The notes under the pieces were generated by a model, which did not search any database, was not told the origin of the DNA, and saw nothing but the letters and a program-made list of their open reading frames with translations. Shown piece after piece: positions 33,214 through 41,567 of a stretch of DNA of 51,041 nt (positions are counted from its first letter, which is position 1; each line of letters starts with the position of its first letter). Origin of the DNA: Acidocella sp. 20-57-95. Its GTDB lineage: Bacteria; Pseudomonadota; Alphaproteobacteria; Acetobacterales; Acetobacteraceae. The stretch lies in contig NCAT01000024.1 in assembly GCA_002255575.1 (NCBI GenBank), positions 1 to 51,041 on the forward strand, read 5' to 3'. A program made the position numbers and the translations under genes.

Positions 33214-34386
33214 ATGTTGAAGGAAGCTATACCGCAAACGGTACCCACAGGGACATGCGCTGTCTGGACTGCTGAGCATGTCGCGAAACTTCATACGACC
33301 GATGTGCCGCGCATTCCAATCATCGGTGCCGATGACTTGCTGCCGGGCCTGCCGGGGTTGGATATTTGGGATATGTGGCCGCTGAACTTACGCGACGGCT
33401 CAACCGCAGCCATTGCTGGCGGCGTGTTGTGGTTTGCCTTGGCGGCGCCGATCCAACCAGACCCGATATTGCGCCATGGCTTTGCCCGCATACGGCTTTT
33501 GTGGCAGGTTGGTCCGGCGTGGTTTGATTGTGGCAATGCGCTGCCGGATGGATTTGCGCCGGGCAGCCGGGATTGGTCTGGCTCAGCGATTTATGATTTT
33601 ATAACGCGCGATGTAACCTTGTTTTTCACCGCGGCGGGGCGACGCGGTGAAGAAAAACTAACGGTTGAACAACGGCTTTTCCAAACCACCGGGACGTTGG
33701 ATTTATCCGCCAAGCTACCGGCAATTCGTAACTGGGTGAGCCCCCGCGAGATTGTGGTGAGTGATGATGATAATTATATGCTGGTCAACCAAGCGGAAGG
33801 TTTGCCGGGTAAGCTGAAAGCCTTTCGGGACCCAGCCTATTTCCGCGACCCCGCAGATGGCAAAAATTATATTGTTTTTGCAGCGTCGCTCAAAAATTCA
33901 CCGCATGAAGCCAATGGCGCGGTGGGCATTGCGCGCGCGCTGAATGATGCGCTCACGGAATGGGAATTATTGCCGCCGTTGCTGAGTGCGGATGGGATTA
34001 ATAACGAGCTGGAACGTCCGCAACTGGTTTATGCCAGGGGGATGTATTATTTATTTTGGTCCACCCAGGCGCATGTATTCGCGCAAGGGCTTAAGCCTGG
34101 CCCAACCGGCATGTATGGCATGGCCGCGCCAAGCCTGTTTGGCCATTATCAGCCGTTGAATGGCAGCGGGCTGGTGGTGGCCAACCCGCAAGCCGAACCA
34201 TTGCAAGCCTATAGTTGGTGCGTGCTGGGCGATTTAAGCGTGACCAGCTTTGTCGATTATTGGGGTATGGCAGGGCGCACGCTGGAGGCGCATCCCGAAT
34301 TACTGCGCAGCCAGTTTGGCGGCGTGCCCGCGCCATTTTTCAAAATAACGGTTGACGGCACAAACGCCTGTCTGGTGACACGCTGA
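33214..34386 (+). CDS. GH68 family beta-fructosyl enzyme (levansucrase/sucrose hydrolase type)
   Basis: The 390-residue protein has all three GH68 catalytic residues in context: Asp53 nucleophile in IWDMWPL, the stabilising Asp206 in FRDPAYF, and the Glu267 acid/base in ELERPQLV. It also has WSGSA near 121-125. It cleaves sucrose and transfers or hydrolyses the fructosyl unit. No signal peptide is seen (the N-terminus is MLKEAIPQTVPTG), so it is probably cytoplasmic and supplies glucose and fructose to the kinases next door. Caution: some Zymomonas GH68 enzymes leave the cell without a classical signal. The ATG at 33214 is preferred over the GTG at 33205 for spacing from TGAAGAAG. The stop overlaps the fructokinase start (TGATG). 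Confidence 0.9.
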   Translation: MLKEAIPQTVPTGTCAVWTAEHVAKLHTTDVPRIPIIGADDLLPGLPGLDIWDMWPLNLRDGSTAAIAGGVLWFALAAPIQPDPILRHGFARIRLLWQVGPAWFDCGNALPDGFAPGSRDWSGSAIYDFITRDVTLFFTAAGRRGEEKLTVEQRLFQTTGTLDLSAKLPAIRNWVSPREIVVSDDDNYMLVNQAEGLPGKLKAFRDPAYFRDPADGKNYIVFAASLKNSPHEANGAVGIARALNDALTEWELLPPLLSADGINNELERPQLVYARGMYYLFWSTQAHVFAQGLKPGPTGMYGMAAPSLFGHYQPLNGSGLVVANPQAEPLQAYSWCVLGDLSVTSFVDYWGMAGRTLEAHPELLRSQFGGVPAPFFKITVDGTNACLVTR

Positions 34387-35327
34387 TGCTGCTGGTGTGT
34401 GGCGAAGCGCTGTTTGATTTGTTCATGACCGGCACGCCCGGGCAGGTTGATTTGTTCAAAGCGCGCCATGGTGGGTCACCGTATAATGTCGCGGTGGGCT
34501 TGGCGCGGCAGGGCGCGGCCGTTGGGTTTTTCGCAGGCGTATCAGAAGATTTTCTGGGTCAGCAGATCATCAACGCCCTGCGCGCTGAAACTGTTGCAAC
34601 ATCTTATGTGGTGCGCAAAACCGCACCCACCACGCTCAGCCTGGTGATGCTGGGGGCGGATGGCGTGCCATCTTATGCATTCTATGGCGATGGCGCCGCT
34701 GACCGGATTTTGACGCTGGCGGATTTGCCAAAGCTGGCACCAGAGGTGACGGCGCTGCATTTTGGCTCATACGCGCTGGTCTGCCCGCCGACCGCCGATA
34801 CTTATTTTGCCCTGGCGCAACGTGAGGCCGGGCAGCGTTTGCTCAGCATCGACCCTAATGTGCGATTGAATGTGGAGCCTGATGTGGCGCTCTGGCGGCG
34901 ACGCCTCGCGGCCTGGGTGAAAATAGCCGATGTGGTGAAGGTGAGTGCCGAGGACTTGGAGCTTCTCTATCCAGGTTGCGATGTGGACCAAACGGCGCGG
35001 CTCTGGCTGTCGGAAGGGCCCGCCTTGGTGGTGGTCACCAAAGGCGGGGAGGGTGCGGTGGCGTTTACTCGCCGCCAGGAGGTGGCGATGGTCGCCCCTG
35101 CAATTAACATGATCGATACGGTCGGGGCCGGGGATGCGTTTCAAGCTGCCTTGCTTGACCAGCTTTTGCGGCGTGGTTGCACGGGGGGACTGCAGCTAGC
35201 GGCTCTATCGGCACTTGAATTGCAGTCTATTCTCCGCTTTGCCTGTATGGCGGGCGCTTTGACATGTACCCGCCAGGGTGCAGACCTGCCGCGTCGTGAA
35301 GAGATTTTGAGAGCATTGGAACGATGA
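34386..35327 (+). CDS. PfkB-family fructokinase
   Basis: The 313-residue ribokinase-fold protein has LLVCGEALFDLF at the start, HGGSPYNVAVGLARQGA near residue 27 (substrate site), and the anion hole and catalytic base in DTVGAGDAFQAALL near 243. It would make fructose 6-phosphate, which Pgi (encoded downstream) converts to glucose 6-phosphate. Its position directly after the GH68 gene, with overlapping stop and start, supports fructose as substrate. It overlaps zwf by four bases (ATGA). Other sugar kinases of the family cannot be ruled out on sequence alone. Confidence 0.88.
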   Translation: MLLVCGEALFDLFMTGTPGQVDLFKARHGGSPYNVAVGLARQGAAVGFFAGVSEDFLGQQIINALRAETVATSYVVRKTAPTTLSLVMLGADGVPSYAFYGDGAADRILTLADLPKLAPEVTALHFGSYALVCPPTADTYFALAQREAGQRLLSIDPNVRLNVEPDVALWRRRLAAWVKIADVVKVSAEDLELLYPGCDVDQTARLWLSEGPALVVVTKGGEGAVAFTRRQEVAMVAPAINMIDTVGAGDAFQAALLDQLLRRGCTGGLQLAALSALELQSILRFACMAGALTCTRQGADLPRREEILRALER

Positions 35328-36805
35328 TGACGAGCCGTGTGATCCCTGTCGTACCGTTTGTGCTGGTGGTGTTCGGTGCGACCGGCGATCTGGCCCGTCG
35401 TAAGCTGATTCCGGCGATGTTTCAACGCGATGTGGCTGGGCAATTGCCGCGGGATGCCACAATTCTGGGTGTCTCCCGTGGCCCGTTGACCGAAGCTGCG
35501 TATATCCAAATGGCACGGCAGGCAGTGCTGGACCATGTACCGGCTGCGGAGCGCCATGCAGCCGATGTCGAGCATTTCATTGCGCGGTTGCGCTATGTGG
35601 CTGCCGATGCCGATAGTGATGCTGGCTGGGATGATTTAGCGTCGGCTTTGCACGCGATTCCGAACCGCGTGAATGTGTTCTACCTGGCCACCGGCCCGGC
35701 TTTGTTTGGCCCCATCTGCGAGCGCTTGGGCCGGTTTGGCCTCGCCCACGACCAAGCCCGCGTGGTGGTGGAAAAACCGATCGGCAAAGACCTTGCCTCG
35801 GCCAGGCTTGTGAATGAGGAGGTCGGCAAGGTTTTCCCGGAAGATCGGGTGTACCGCATCGACCACTACCTCGGCAAAGAAGCCGTGCAGAATCTCATGG
35901 CGCTGCGGTTTGCCAATGGGTTGTTCGAGCCGCTTTGGAATGCCGCCCATATCGACCATGTGCAGATTACGGTGGCGGAGAGCTTGGGTGTGGAAGGCCG
36001 GGCTGGCTATTATGATACGGCCGGTGCGCTGCGCGACATGGTGCAGAACCATATTCTTCAATTACTGTGTCTGGTGGCGATGGAACCACCGGCGCAGTTA
36101 AACGCCGATGCGGTACGCGATGAGAAGCTGAAAGTGCTGCGGGCGCTAAAACCGGTACATGATGCGCTCTCCACCCATATCGCCGTGCGTGGCCAGTACC
36201 GTGCAGGGGCCTCTGCCGGTGGTGCGGTGCCGGGGTATTTGGAGGAGCTGGGGGCTGATACCAGCACCACCGAAACCTTCGTGGCCCTAAAAGCGGAAAT
36301 CGAGAATTGGCGGTGGGCGGGCGTGCCGTTTTATCTGCGTACAGGCAAGCGGCTCGCTGAGCGTGTTTCGGAAATTGTGATCGCCTTCAGGCCCATTCCC
36401 CATTCAGTGTTCAGTGACTCCGCGGGTACCATTATTGCGAACCGTCTGGTGATCCGCCTGCAGCCTGATGAGGGCGTAAAATTATGGCTGATGACAAAAG
36501 ACCCTGGCCCAGGTGGGATGCGGTTGCGGCAAGTGCCGCTGGATATGAGTTTTGCGACGGCCTTCCAGGTGCGCAACCCGGATGCCTATGAGCGGTTGGT
36601 GTTGGATGTTGTACGTGGCGACCAGACTTTGTTCATGCGGCGTGATGAGGTGGAAGCCGCCTGGATATGGATCGACCCGATTTTGAAAGCATGGTCAGAT
36701 TCATCAGAGCTACCAAAGCCCTACACGGCGGGCACGTGGGGGCCATCGGCGGCTGTTGCGTTGATCGAGCGTGATGGGCGCACATGGCTTGATGGTGGGT
36801 CTTGA
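35324..36805 (+). CDS. zwf: Glucose-6-phosphate dehydrogenase
   Basis: The 493-residue protein has the cofactor motif VFGATGDLARRKL near residue 15 and the active-site signature RIDHYLGKEAVQN near 183, with Lys and His as expected. It oxidises glucose 6-phosphate to 6-phosphogluconolactone, the first step to both the Entner-Doudoroff and pentose phosphate routes. The start overlaps the fructokinase stop and the end overlaps the pgl start by four bases (TTGA). Confidence 0.96.
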   Translation: MMTSRVIPVVPFVLVVFGATGDLARRKLIPAMFQRDVAGQLPRDATILGVSRGPLTEAAYIQMARQAVLDHVPAAERHAADVEHFIARLRYVAADADSDAGWDDLASALHAIPNRVNVFYLATGPALFGPICERLGRFGLAHDQARVVVEKPIGKDLASARLVNEEVGKVFPEDRVYRIDHYLGKEAVQNLMALRFANGLFEPLWNAAHIDHVQITVAESLGVEGRAGYYDTAGALRDMVQNHILQLLCLVAMEPPAQLNADAVRDEKLKVLRALKPVHDALSTHIAVRGQYRAGASAGGAVPGYLEELGADTSTTETFVALKAEIENWRWAGVPFYLRTGKRLAERVSEIVIAFRPIPHSVFSDSAGTIIANRLVIRLQPDEGVKLWLMTKDPGPGGMRLRQVPLDMSFATAFQVRNPDAYERLVLDVVRGDQTLFMRRDEVEAAWIWIDPILKAWSDSSELPKPYTAGTWGPSAAVALIERDGRTWLDGGS

Positions 36806-37470
36806 AAATTTTTCCATCATCAGATGCGCTGGCGGTGGCGCTGGCGGATGCGGTGACTACGGCCTTGCAGGCCCGGATAACCAGCGATGGCGCCGCCGCT
36901 TTAGCGGTCTCAGGTGGTACCACGCCGCTCAGATTTTTTAAGCAACTTGCTTCCCGTGATGTGAATTGGGCGGCAGTGACGGTGACCCTAGTGGATGATC
37001 GGTGGGTGCCGGCGGGCTCGCCGCGCTCCAACGAGGCGTTGGTGCGGCAGCATTTATTACAAGGCAAAGCGGCAGTGGCGCGGTTTTTGCCGTTGGTGAA
37101 TGGCGCCGCAACGCCGGAGGCCGGGCGGGATGCTATTGATCGCGCCATCGCAGGGCTTTCTTTGCCATTTGCGGCGGTGGTGCTGGGTATGGGCACTGAC
37201 GGGCATACAGCCTCGTTCTTTCCGGGCGGTGACAGGCTGGCTGAGGCGTTGGCGCCTGTTCATGGTGCGTTGGTGGAAACCATGCGGGCAGAAGCGGCCA
37301 TCGAGCCGCGCATCACGCTGACATTGCCGGTATTGCTGGCGGCGGACTATGTGGCGCTCCATATCGAAGGAGAGGCCAAGCGGCGCGTGCTCGAAAATCT
37401 CTCCGACACCATGCCCGTTGCGGCGGTACTGGCGCACCAGCCGGTGCCTGATATTTTTTGGAGTCCATAA
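36802..37470 (+). CDS. pgl: 6-phosphogluconolactonase
   Basis: The 222-residue protein has the family motifs [16 protein letters not shown] near residue 34, [23 protein letters not shown] near 65 and [17 protein letters not shown] near 128. It hydrolyses the lactone made by Zwf. The start codon is TTG at 36802, overlapping the zwf stop by four bases; this unusual start suggests that translation depends on coupling to zwf. The edd gene follows one base after its stop. Confidence 0.93.
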   Translation: MKIFPSSDALAVALADAVTTALQARITSDGAAALAVSGGTTPLRFFKQLASRDVNWAAVTVTLVDDRWVPAGSPRSNEALVRQHLLQGKAAVARFLPLVNGAATPEAGRDAIDRAIAGLSLPFAAVVLGMGTDGHTASFFPGGDRLAEALAPVHGALVETMRAEAAIEPRITLTLPVLLAADYVALHIEGEAKRRVLENLSDTMPVAAVLAHQPVPDIFWSP

Positions 37471-37471
37471 T

Positions 37472-39298
37472 ATGGTTCACCCGCATATTCAGGCTGTTAC
37501 GGACCGCATCATCGCCCGCAGCAAGGTGGCCCGCACGGCGTACCTGGAACGCATCGCGGCGGCGGCTTTGCCCACACCGCACCGGCAGGCGCTGGGGTGT
37601 GCCAACCAGGCGCACGGGTTTGCCGCTTGTGCGCCGGGCGACAAGGCGGTGCTGCGGGCAGGTAGTGGCGCCAGTTTAGGGATTGTGACGGCCTATAATG
37701 ACATGCTCTCGGCCCATCAGCCTTACGAGCGTTTTCCGGATTTAATCCGTGCTGCGGCGCGTGAGGCGGGCGGTGTGGCGCTGGTGGCAGGTGGTGTGCC
37801 GGCGATGTGTGACGGCATTACGCAAGGCGAGGCGGGGATGGAATTATCCTTGTTCTCGCGCGACGTGATTGCACTTTCAACCGCTGTTGCACTTTCGCAC
37901 CAGACATTTGATGCGGCAGTATTCTTGGGAATTTGCGACAAGATCGTGCCGGGCTTGGTTATCGGCGCGCTTGCATTCGGGCATCTCCCGGCGGTGTTTA
38001 TTCCGGCGGGGCCGATGACATCCGGCTTGCCGAATAACGAGAAATCAAAAATTCGGCAGCTTTACGCGGAAGGTAAAGTAAGCCGCGCGGATTTGCTGGA
38101 AGCCGAAGCAAATTCCTATCATGGCCCCGGCACCTGCACGTTTTACGGGACCGCCAATACCAACCAGATGATGATGGAAATTATGGGCCTGCACTTGCCT
38201 GGTGCGGCCTTCATCAACCCCAACACACCGCTGCGTGATGCGTTAACGCACGAGGCCGCGAAGCGCGCCATGGCGATGACGGCGGCTGGCAACGACTATA
38301 CGCCGGTGGGCGCCATGCTGGATGAACGCGCCTTCGTAAATGGCATTGTGGGGCTGCACGCCACGGGAGGGTCCACCAACCATACGCTGCATATTTTGGC
38401 GATGGCAGCGGCGGGCGGTATTTTGCTGACCTGGGATGATATCTCAGACCTCGCCGAAGTGACACCGCTCCTTACCAGGATTTATCCAAATGGCGCAGCT
38501 GATGTGAATCATTTTCATGCCGCCGGTGGCATGGGGTTTGTGATTCGTGAATTGCTCGATGCTCGCCTGCTGCATGAGGATGTTCAGACGGTGGCAGGGC
38601 ACGGGTTGGCGGCCTATGCCACGGAACCGATGCTCGATGATAAGGGCCAAGTGAAGTGGGTTCCAGCGGCTGCAATGAGTGGCGATGAAACCGTGTTGCG
38701 CAGTGTTAAACACCCGTTTCAGCCAACGGGCGGATTGCGCGTTCTGGATGGTGATTTAGGCCGCGCAGTGATAAAAACCTCCGCGGTTGCGCCAGAGCGG
38801 CATATTATTGAGGCGCCAGCAAAAATATTTCATAGCCAGGAAGACGTGCAGGCGGCGTTTAAGGCGGGCGAACTGAACCACGACATGGTAGCGGTGGTGC
38901 GCTTCCAGGGCCCGCAGGCGAACGGCATGCCGGAATTACATAAACTGATACCGCCGCTGAGCGTGTTGCAGGACAAAGGCTTTAAGGTGGCGTTGGTGAC
39001 CGATGGCCGGTTGTCTGGTGCGTCTGGCAAGGTGCCTGCCGCGATTCACGTGACGCCGGAAGCGGCTGATGGCGGCGCGATTGGAAAAATTAAAGACGGT
39101 GACATCATCCGTGTCGATGGTACCAATGGTCATTTGACTGTTCTGGTGGAGGCCGCCGAATGGGCTACCAGGCCGCAGGCGGTGGCAGATTTATCCGCCC
39201 ATAATACCGGCGTGGGGCGTGAATTATTCAGCGCGTTTCGGCGCGCTGTGAGCAGTGCCGATACCGGTGCAAGTATTTTTAATAAGGTGATAGCATGA
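37472..39298 (+). CDS. edd: Phosphogluconate dehydratase
   Basis: The 608-residue protein is an IlvD/Edd-family dehydratase with [20 protein letters not shown] near residue 69, [15 protein letters not shown] near 150 with a cluster Cys, [22 protein letters not shown] near 216 with another cluster Cys, and [18 protein letters not shown] near 510. It removes water from 6-phosphogluconate to give KDPG. The ATG at 37472 has TTGGAG upstream and follows the pgl stop by one base. The last codons overlap eda (ATGA). Confidence 0.95.
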   Translation: MVHPHIQAVTDRIIARSKVARTAYLERIAAAALPTPHRQALGCANQAHGFAACAPGDKAVLRAGSGASLGIVTAYNDMLSAHQPYERFPDLIRAAAREAGGVALVAGGVPAMCDGITQGEAGMELSLFSRDVIALSTAVALSHQTFDAAVFLGICDKIVPGLVIGALAFGHLPAVFIPAGPMTSGLPNNEKSKIRQLYAEGKVSRADLLEAEANSYHGPGTCTFYGTANTNQMMMEIMGLHLPGAAFINPNTPLRDALTHEAAKRAMAMTAAGNDYTPVGAMLDERAFVNGIVGLHATGGSTNHTLHILAMAAAGGILLTWDDISDLAEVTPLLTRIYPNGAADVNHFHAAGGMGFVIRELLDARLLHEDVQTVAGHGLAAYATEPMLDDKGQVKWVPAAAMSGDETVLRSVKHPFQPTGGLRVLDGDLGRAVIKTSAVAPERHIIEAPAKIFHSQEDVQAAFKAGELNHDMVAVVRFQGPQANGMPELHKLIPPLSVLQDKGFKVALVTDGRLSGASGKVPAAIHVTPEAADGGAIGKIKDGDIIRVDGTNGHLTVLVEAAEWATRPQAVADLSAHNTGVGRELFSAFRRAVSSADTGASIFNKVIA

Positions 39299-39951
39299 GC
39301 GTACAAGCTGGATTGCGTGACATTCTGCGCGCCGCCCCGGTGATACCGGTGGTGGTGATTGATGATGTGGCTCATGCGGTGCCTTTGGCCCGTGCTTTGG
39401 TGGCGGGCGGTTTGCCGGTGATTGAAATTACCTTGCGTACCGCAGCAGGTTTGGACGCCATCCGCGCCATTGCCGCAGAGGTACAAGGGGCCTTGGTGGG
39501 TGTGGGCACGGTGCTGGAGCCCGCACAATATTATGCGGCTGCGCAAGCTGGCGCGCGTTTTGCGGTCTCACCAGGGGCTACTGCCAAGCTACTCGATGCC
39601 GCTGTTGATTCTGGATTAGCGGCGCTGCCGGGGATCTCAACAGCCTCGGAGGCCATGGTGTTGATAGAGCGCGGCTATGAGTTTGCGAAATTCTTTCCGG
39701 CGGAACCGGCTGGTGGTGCACCCTTTTTGTCGTCCATCGCCTCGCCCTTGCCGCAACTTACCTTCTGCCCAACCGGTGGGATTACGCTTGAGTCGGCGCC
39801 CAAATACCTCAAGCTGCCCAACGTGATTTGCGTTGGTGGTTCTTGGATGGTGAACCGCGCTGCGATGGCCGCAGGCGATTGGGCCGGGATAACAAGTCTC
39901 GCCGCCAAAGCGGCTGAATTGAATATACATCGCGGGGAGCACGGCAAATGA
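39295..39951 (+). CDS. eda: 2-dehydro-3-deoxyphosphogluconate aldolase
   Basis: The 218-residue protein has the class I aldolase motifs: the Glu in IEITLRT near residue 43, [11 protein letters not shown] near 68, the Schiff-base Lys in [12 protein letters not shown] near 130, and [15 protein letters not shown] near 160. It splits KDPG to pyruvate and glyceraldehyde 3-phosphate. It is coupled by four-base overlaps to edd upstream and pgi downstream. Confidence 0.95.
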   Translation: MSVQAGLRDILRAAPVIPVVVIDDVAHAVPLARALVAGGLPVIEITLRTAAGLDAIRAIAAEVQGALVGVGTVLEPAQYYAAAQAGARFAVSPGATAKLLDAAVDSGLAALPGISTASEAMVLIERGYEFAKFFPAEPAGGAPFLSSIASPLPQLTFCPTGGITLESAPKYLKLPNVICVGGSWMVNRAAMAAGDWAGITSLAAKAAELNIHRGEHGK

Positions 39952-41525
39952 GCGAAAATGCGTGGCAAGATGTGAAGGCGTTTGCTGACACGCAAATTAA
40001 CATTGCTGATTTATGCGCTGCGGAACCTGACCGTTTTACCAAATTTTCGGCGGCAAGTGATGATTTACTGCTGGATTATTCAAAAACCTCTCTGACTGAT
40101 GCAAGCCTTCAGGCGTTGCTGAAACTAGCGGCGGCAACGCATGTTGCCACCAAACGCGATGCGATGTTTGCTGGCGAGAAAATCAACGTCACAGAAAACC
40201 GCGCGGTTCTGCACACGGCGTTACGCAATGTCTCTGGCACGCCCGTGCTGTTGGATGGCAAGGATGTGATGCGTGACATTCGCGCGAGCCTCGCACAGCT
40301 TTATGCTTTTGCAGATGGCGTGCGTGCCGGAGAAATTGTTGCGGCGGATGGGCAGCCTTTTACCGATGTGGTGAATATTGGCATCGGCGGTTCTGATTTG
40401 GGGCCAGTGATGGTAACGGGTGCGCTGGCGCCGTACCATGATGGGCCGCGTTTGCATTTTGTCTCGAATGTTGATGGTGCGCATATCGCTGACACGCTGC
40501 GTGGCTTAAATGCGGCGCGGACCTTGTTCATTGTGGCTTCCAAAACGTTCGTGACGATTGAGACGATGACCAACGCCCACACGGCCCGCCGTTGGCTGGT
40601 GGCCTCATTGGGGGAGGCGGCGGTGGCGGCGCATTTTGCGGCGGTTTCAACGGCTGTTGATAAAGTCGCTGCGTTTGGCATTGCGCTGGATAAAATTTTT
40701 GGCTTTTGGGATTGGGTTGGCGGCCGCTATTCGGTATGGTCAGCGATCGGCCTGCCGGTGATGATTGCCATCGGGTCTGAAAATTTCCAGAAATTTCTCG
40801 CCGGTGCGCATGCGATGGATACGCATTTCCGCACCGCACCGCTGGCGAAAAATCTACCGGTGCTGATGGCGATGGTGGGTGTTTGGCACCGTAATATCTG
40901 TGGTTACGCCGCCCGCGCGGTGCTGCCATACGACCAACGTCTCGCGCGTCTGCCGGCGTATTTGCAGCAGCTTGATATGGAATCCAACGGCAAGAGCGTG
41001 CAGCAAGATGGCGCTGGCGTGCTACAAGCGACCGGCCCGTTGGTGTTTGGTGAGCCTGGGACCAACGGCCAGCATGCATTTTACCAATTGCTGCACCAGG
41101 GCACCAATATTGTGCCATGCGAGTTTCTGATCGCGGCACAGAGCCATGAGCCGGATTTGCAACACCACCAGAATTTACTGATGGCAAACTGTTTGGCCCA
41201 AGCGCAGGCTTTGATGGTAGGGCGGCGTTTGGAGCAGGCCAACGGCAACCCGCACCGGGTATTTTCTGGCAACCGGCCCTCGGTCACGCTGGCCTACCGC
41301 AAATTGGACCCTGCCACGCTCGGTAAGATCATTGCACTTTACGAGCACCGCGTATTTGTGGAAGCGGCGATCTGGAACATTAACGCGTTCGACCAATGGG
41401 GCGTCGAGTTGGGCAAGGAGTTGGCGACCACATTATTACCGGTTGTTGCCGCTGGCACCGATGACCTGACCCAGGATATTTCAACACGCGGACTGGTGGC
41501 GCATTTGCATCGACTTAAACAGTAA
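39948..41525 (+). CDS. pgi: Glucose-6-phosphate isomerase
   Basis: The 525-residue protein has [11 protein letters not shown] near residue 84, [15 protein letters not shown] near 143, and the active-site region with [23 protein letters not shown] around 365-390 and a catalytic His there. It interconverts fructose 6-phosphate and glucose 6-phosphate, so the fructose half of sucrose can also enter Zwf. The start overlaps eda by four bases. Confidence 0.95.
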   Translation: MSENAWQDVKAFADTQINIADLCAAEPDRFTKFSAASDDLLLDYSKTSLTDASLQALLKLAAATHVATKRDAMFAGEKINVTENRAVLHTALRNVSGTPVLLDGKDVMRDIRASLAQLYAFADGVRAGEIVAADGQPFTDVVNIGIGGSDLGPVMVTGALAPYHDGPRLHFVSNVDGAHIADTLRGLNAARTLFIVASKTFVTIETMTNAHTARRWLVASLGEAAVAAHFAAVSTAVDKVAAFGIALDKIFGFWDWVGGRYSVWSAIGLPVMIAIGSENFQKFLAGAHAMDTHFRTAPLAKNLPVLMAMVGVWHRNICGYAARAVLPYDQRLARLPAYLQQLDMESNGKSVQQDGAGVLQATGPLVFGEPGTNGQHAFYQLLHQGTNIVPCEFLIAAQSHEPDLQHHQNLLMANCLAQAQALMVGRRLEQANGNPHRVFSGNRPSVTLAYRKLDPATLGKIIALYEHRVFVEAAIWNINAFDQWGVELGKELATTLLPVVAAGTDDLTQDISTRGLVAHLHRLKQ

Positions 41526-41567
41526 TTTATGGCTTGCGTTCTGACTTAGGTATGATTTTATGGGCAT

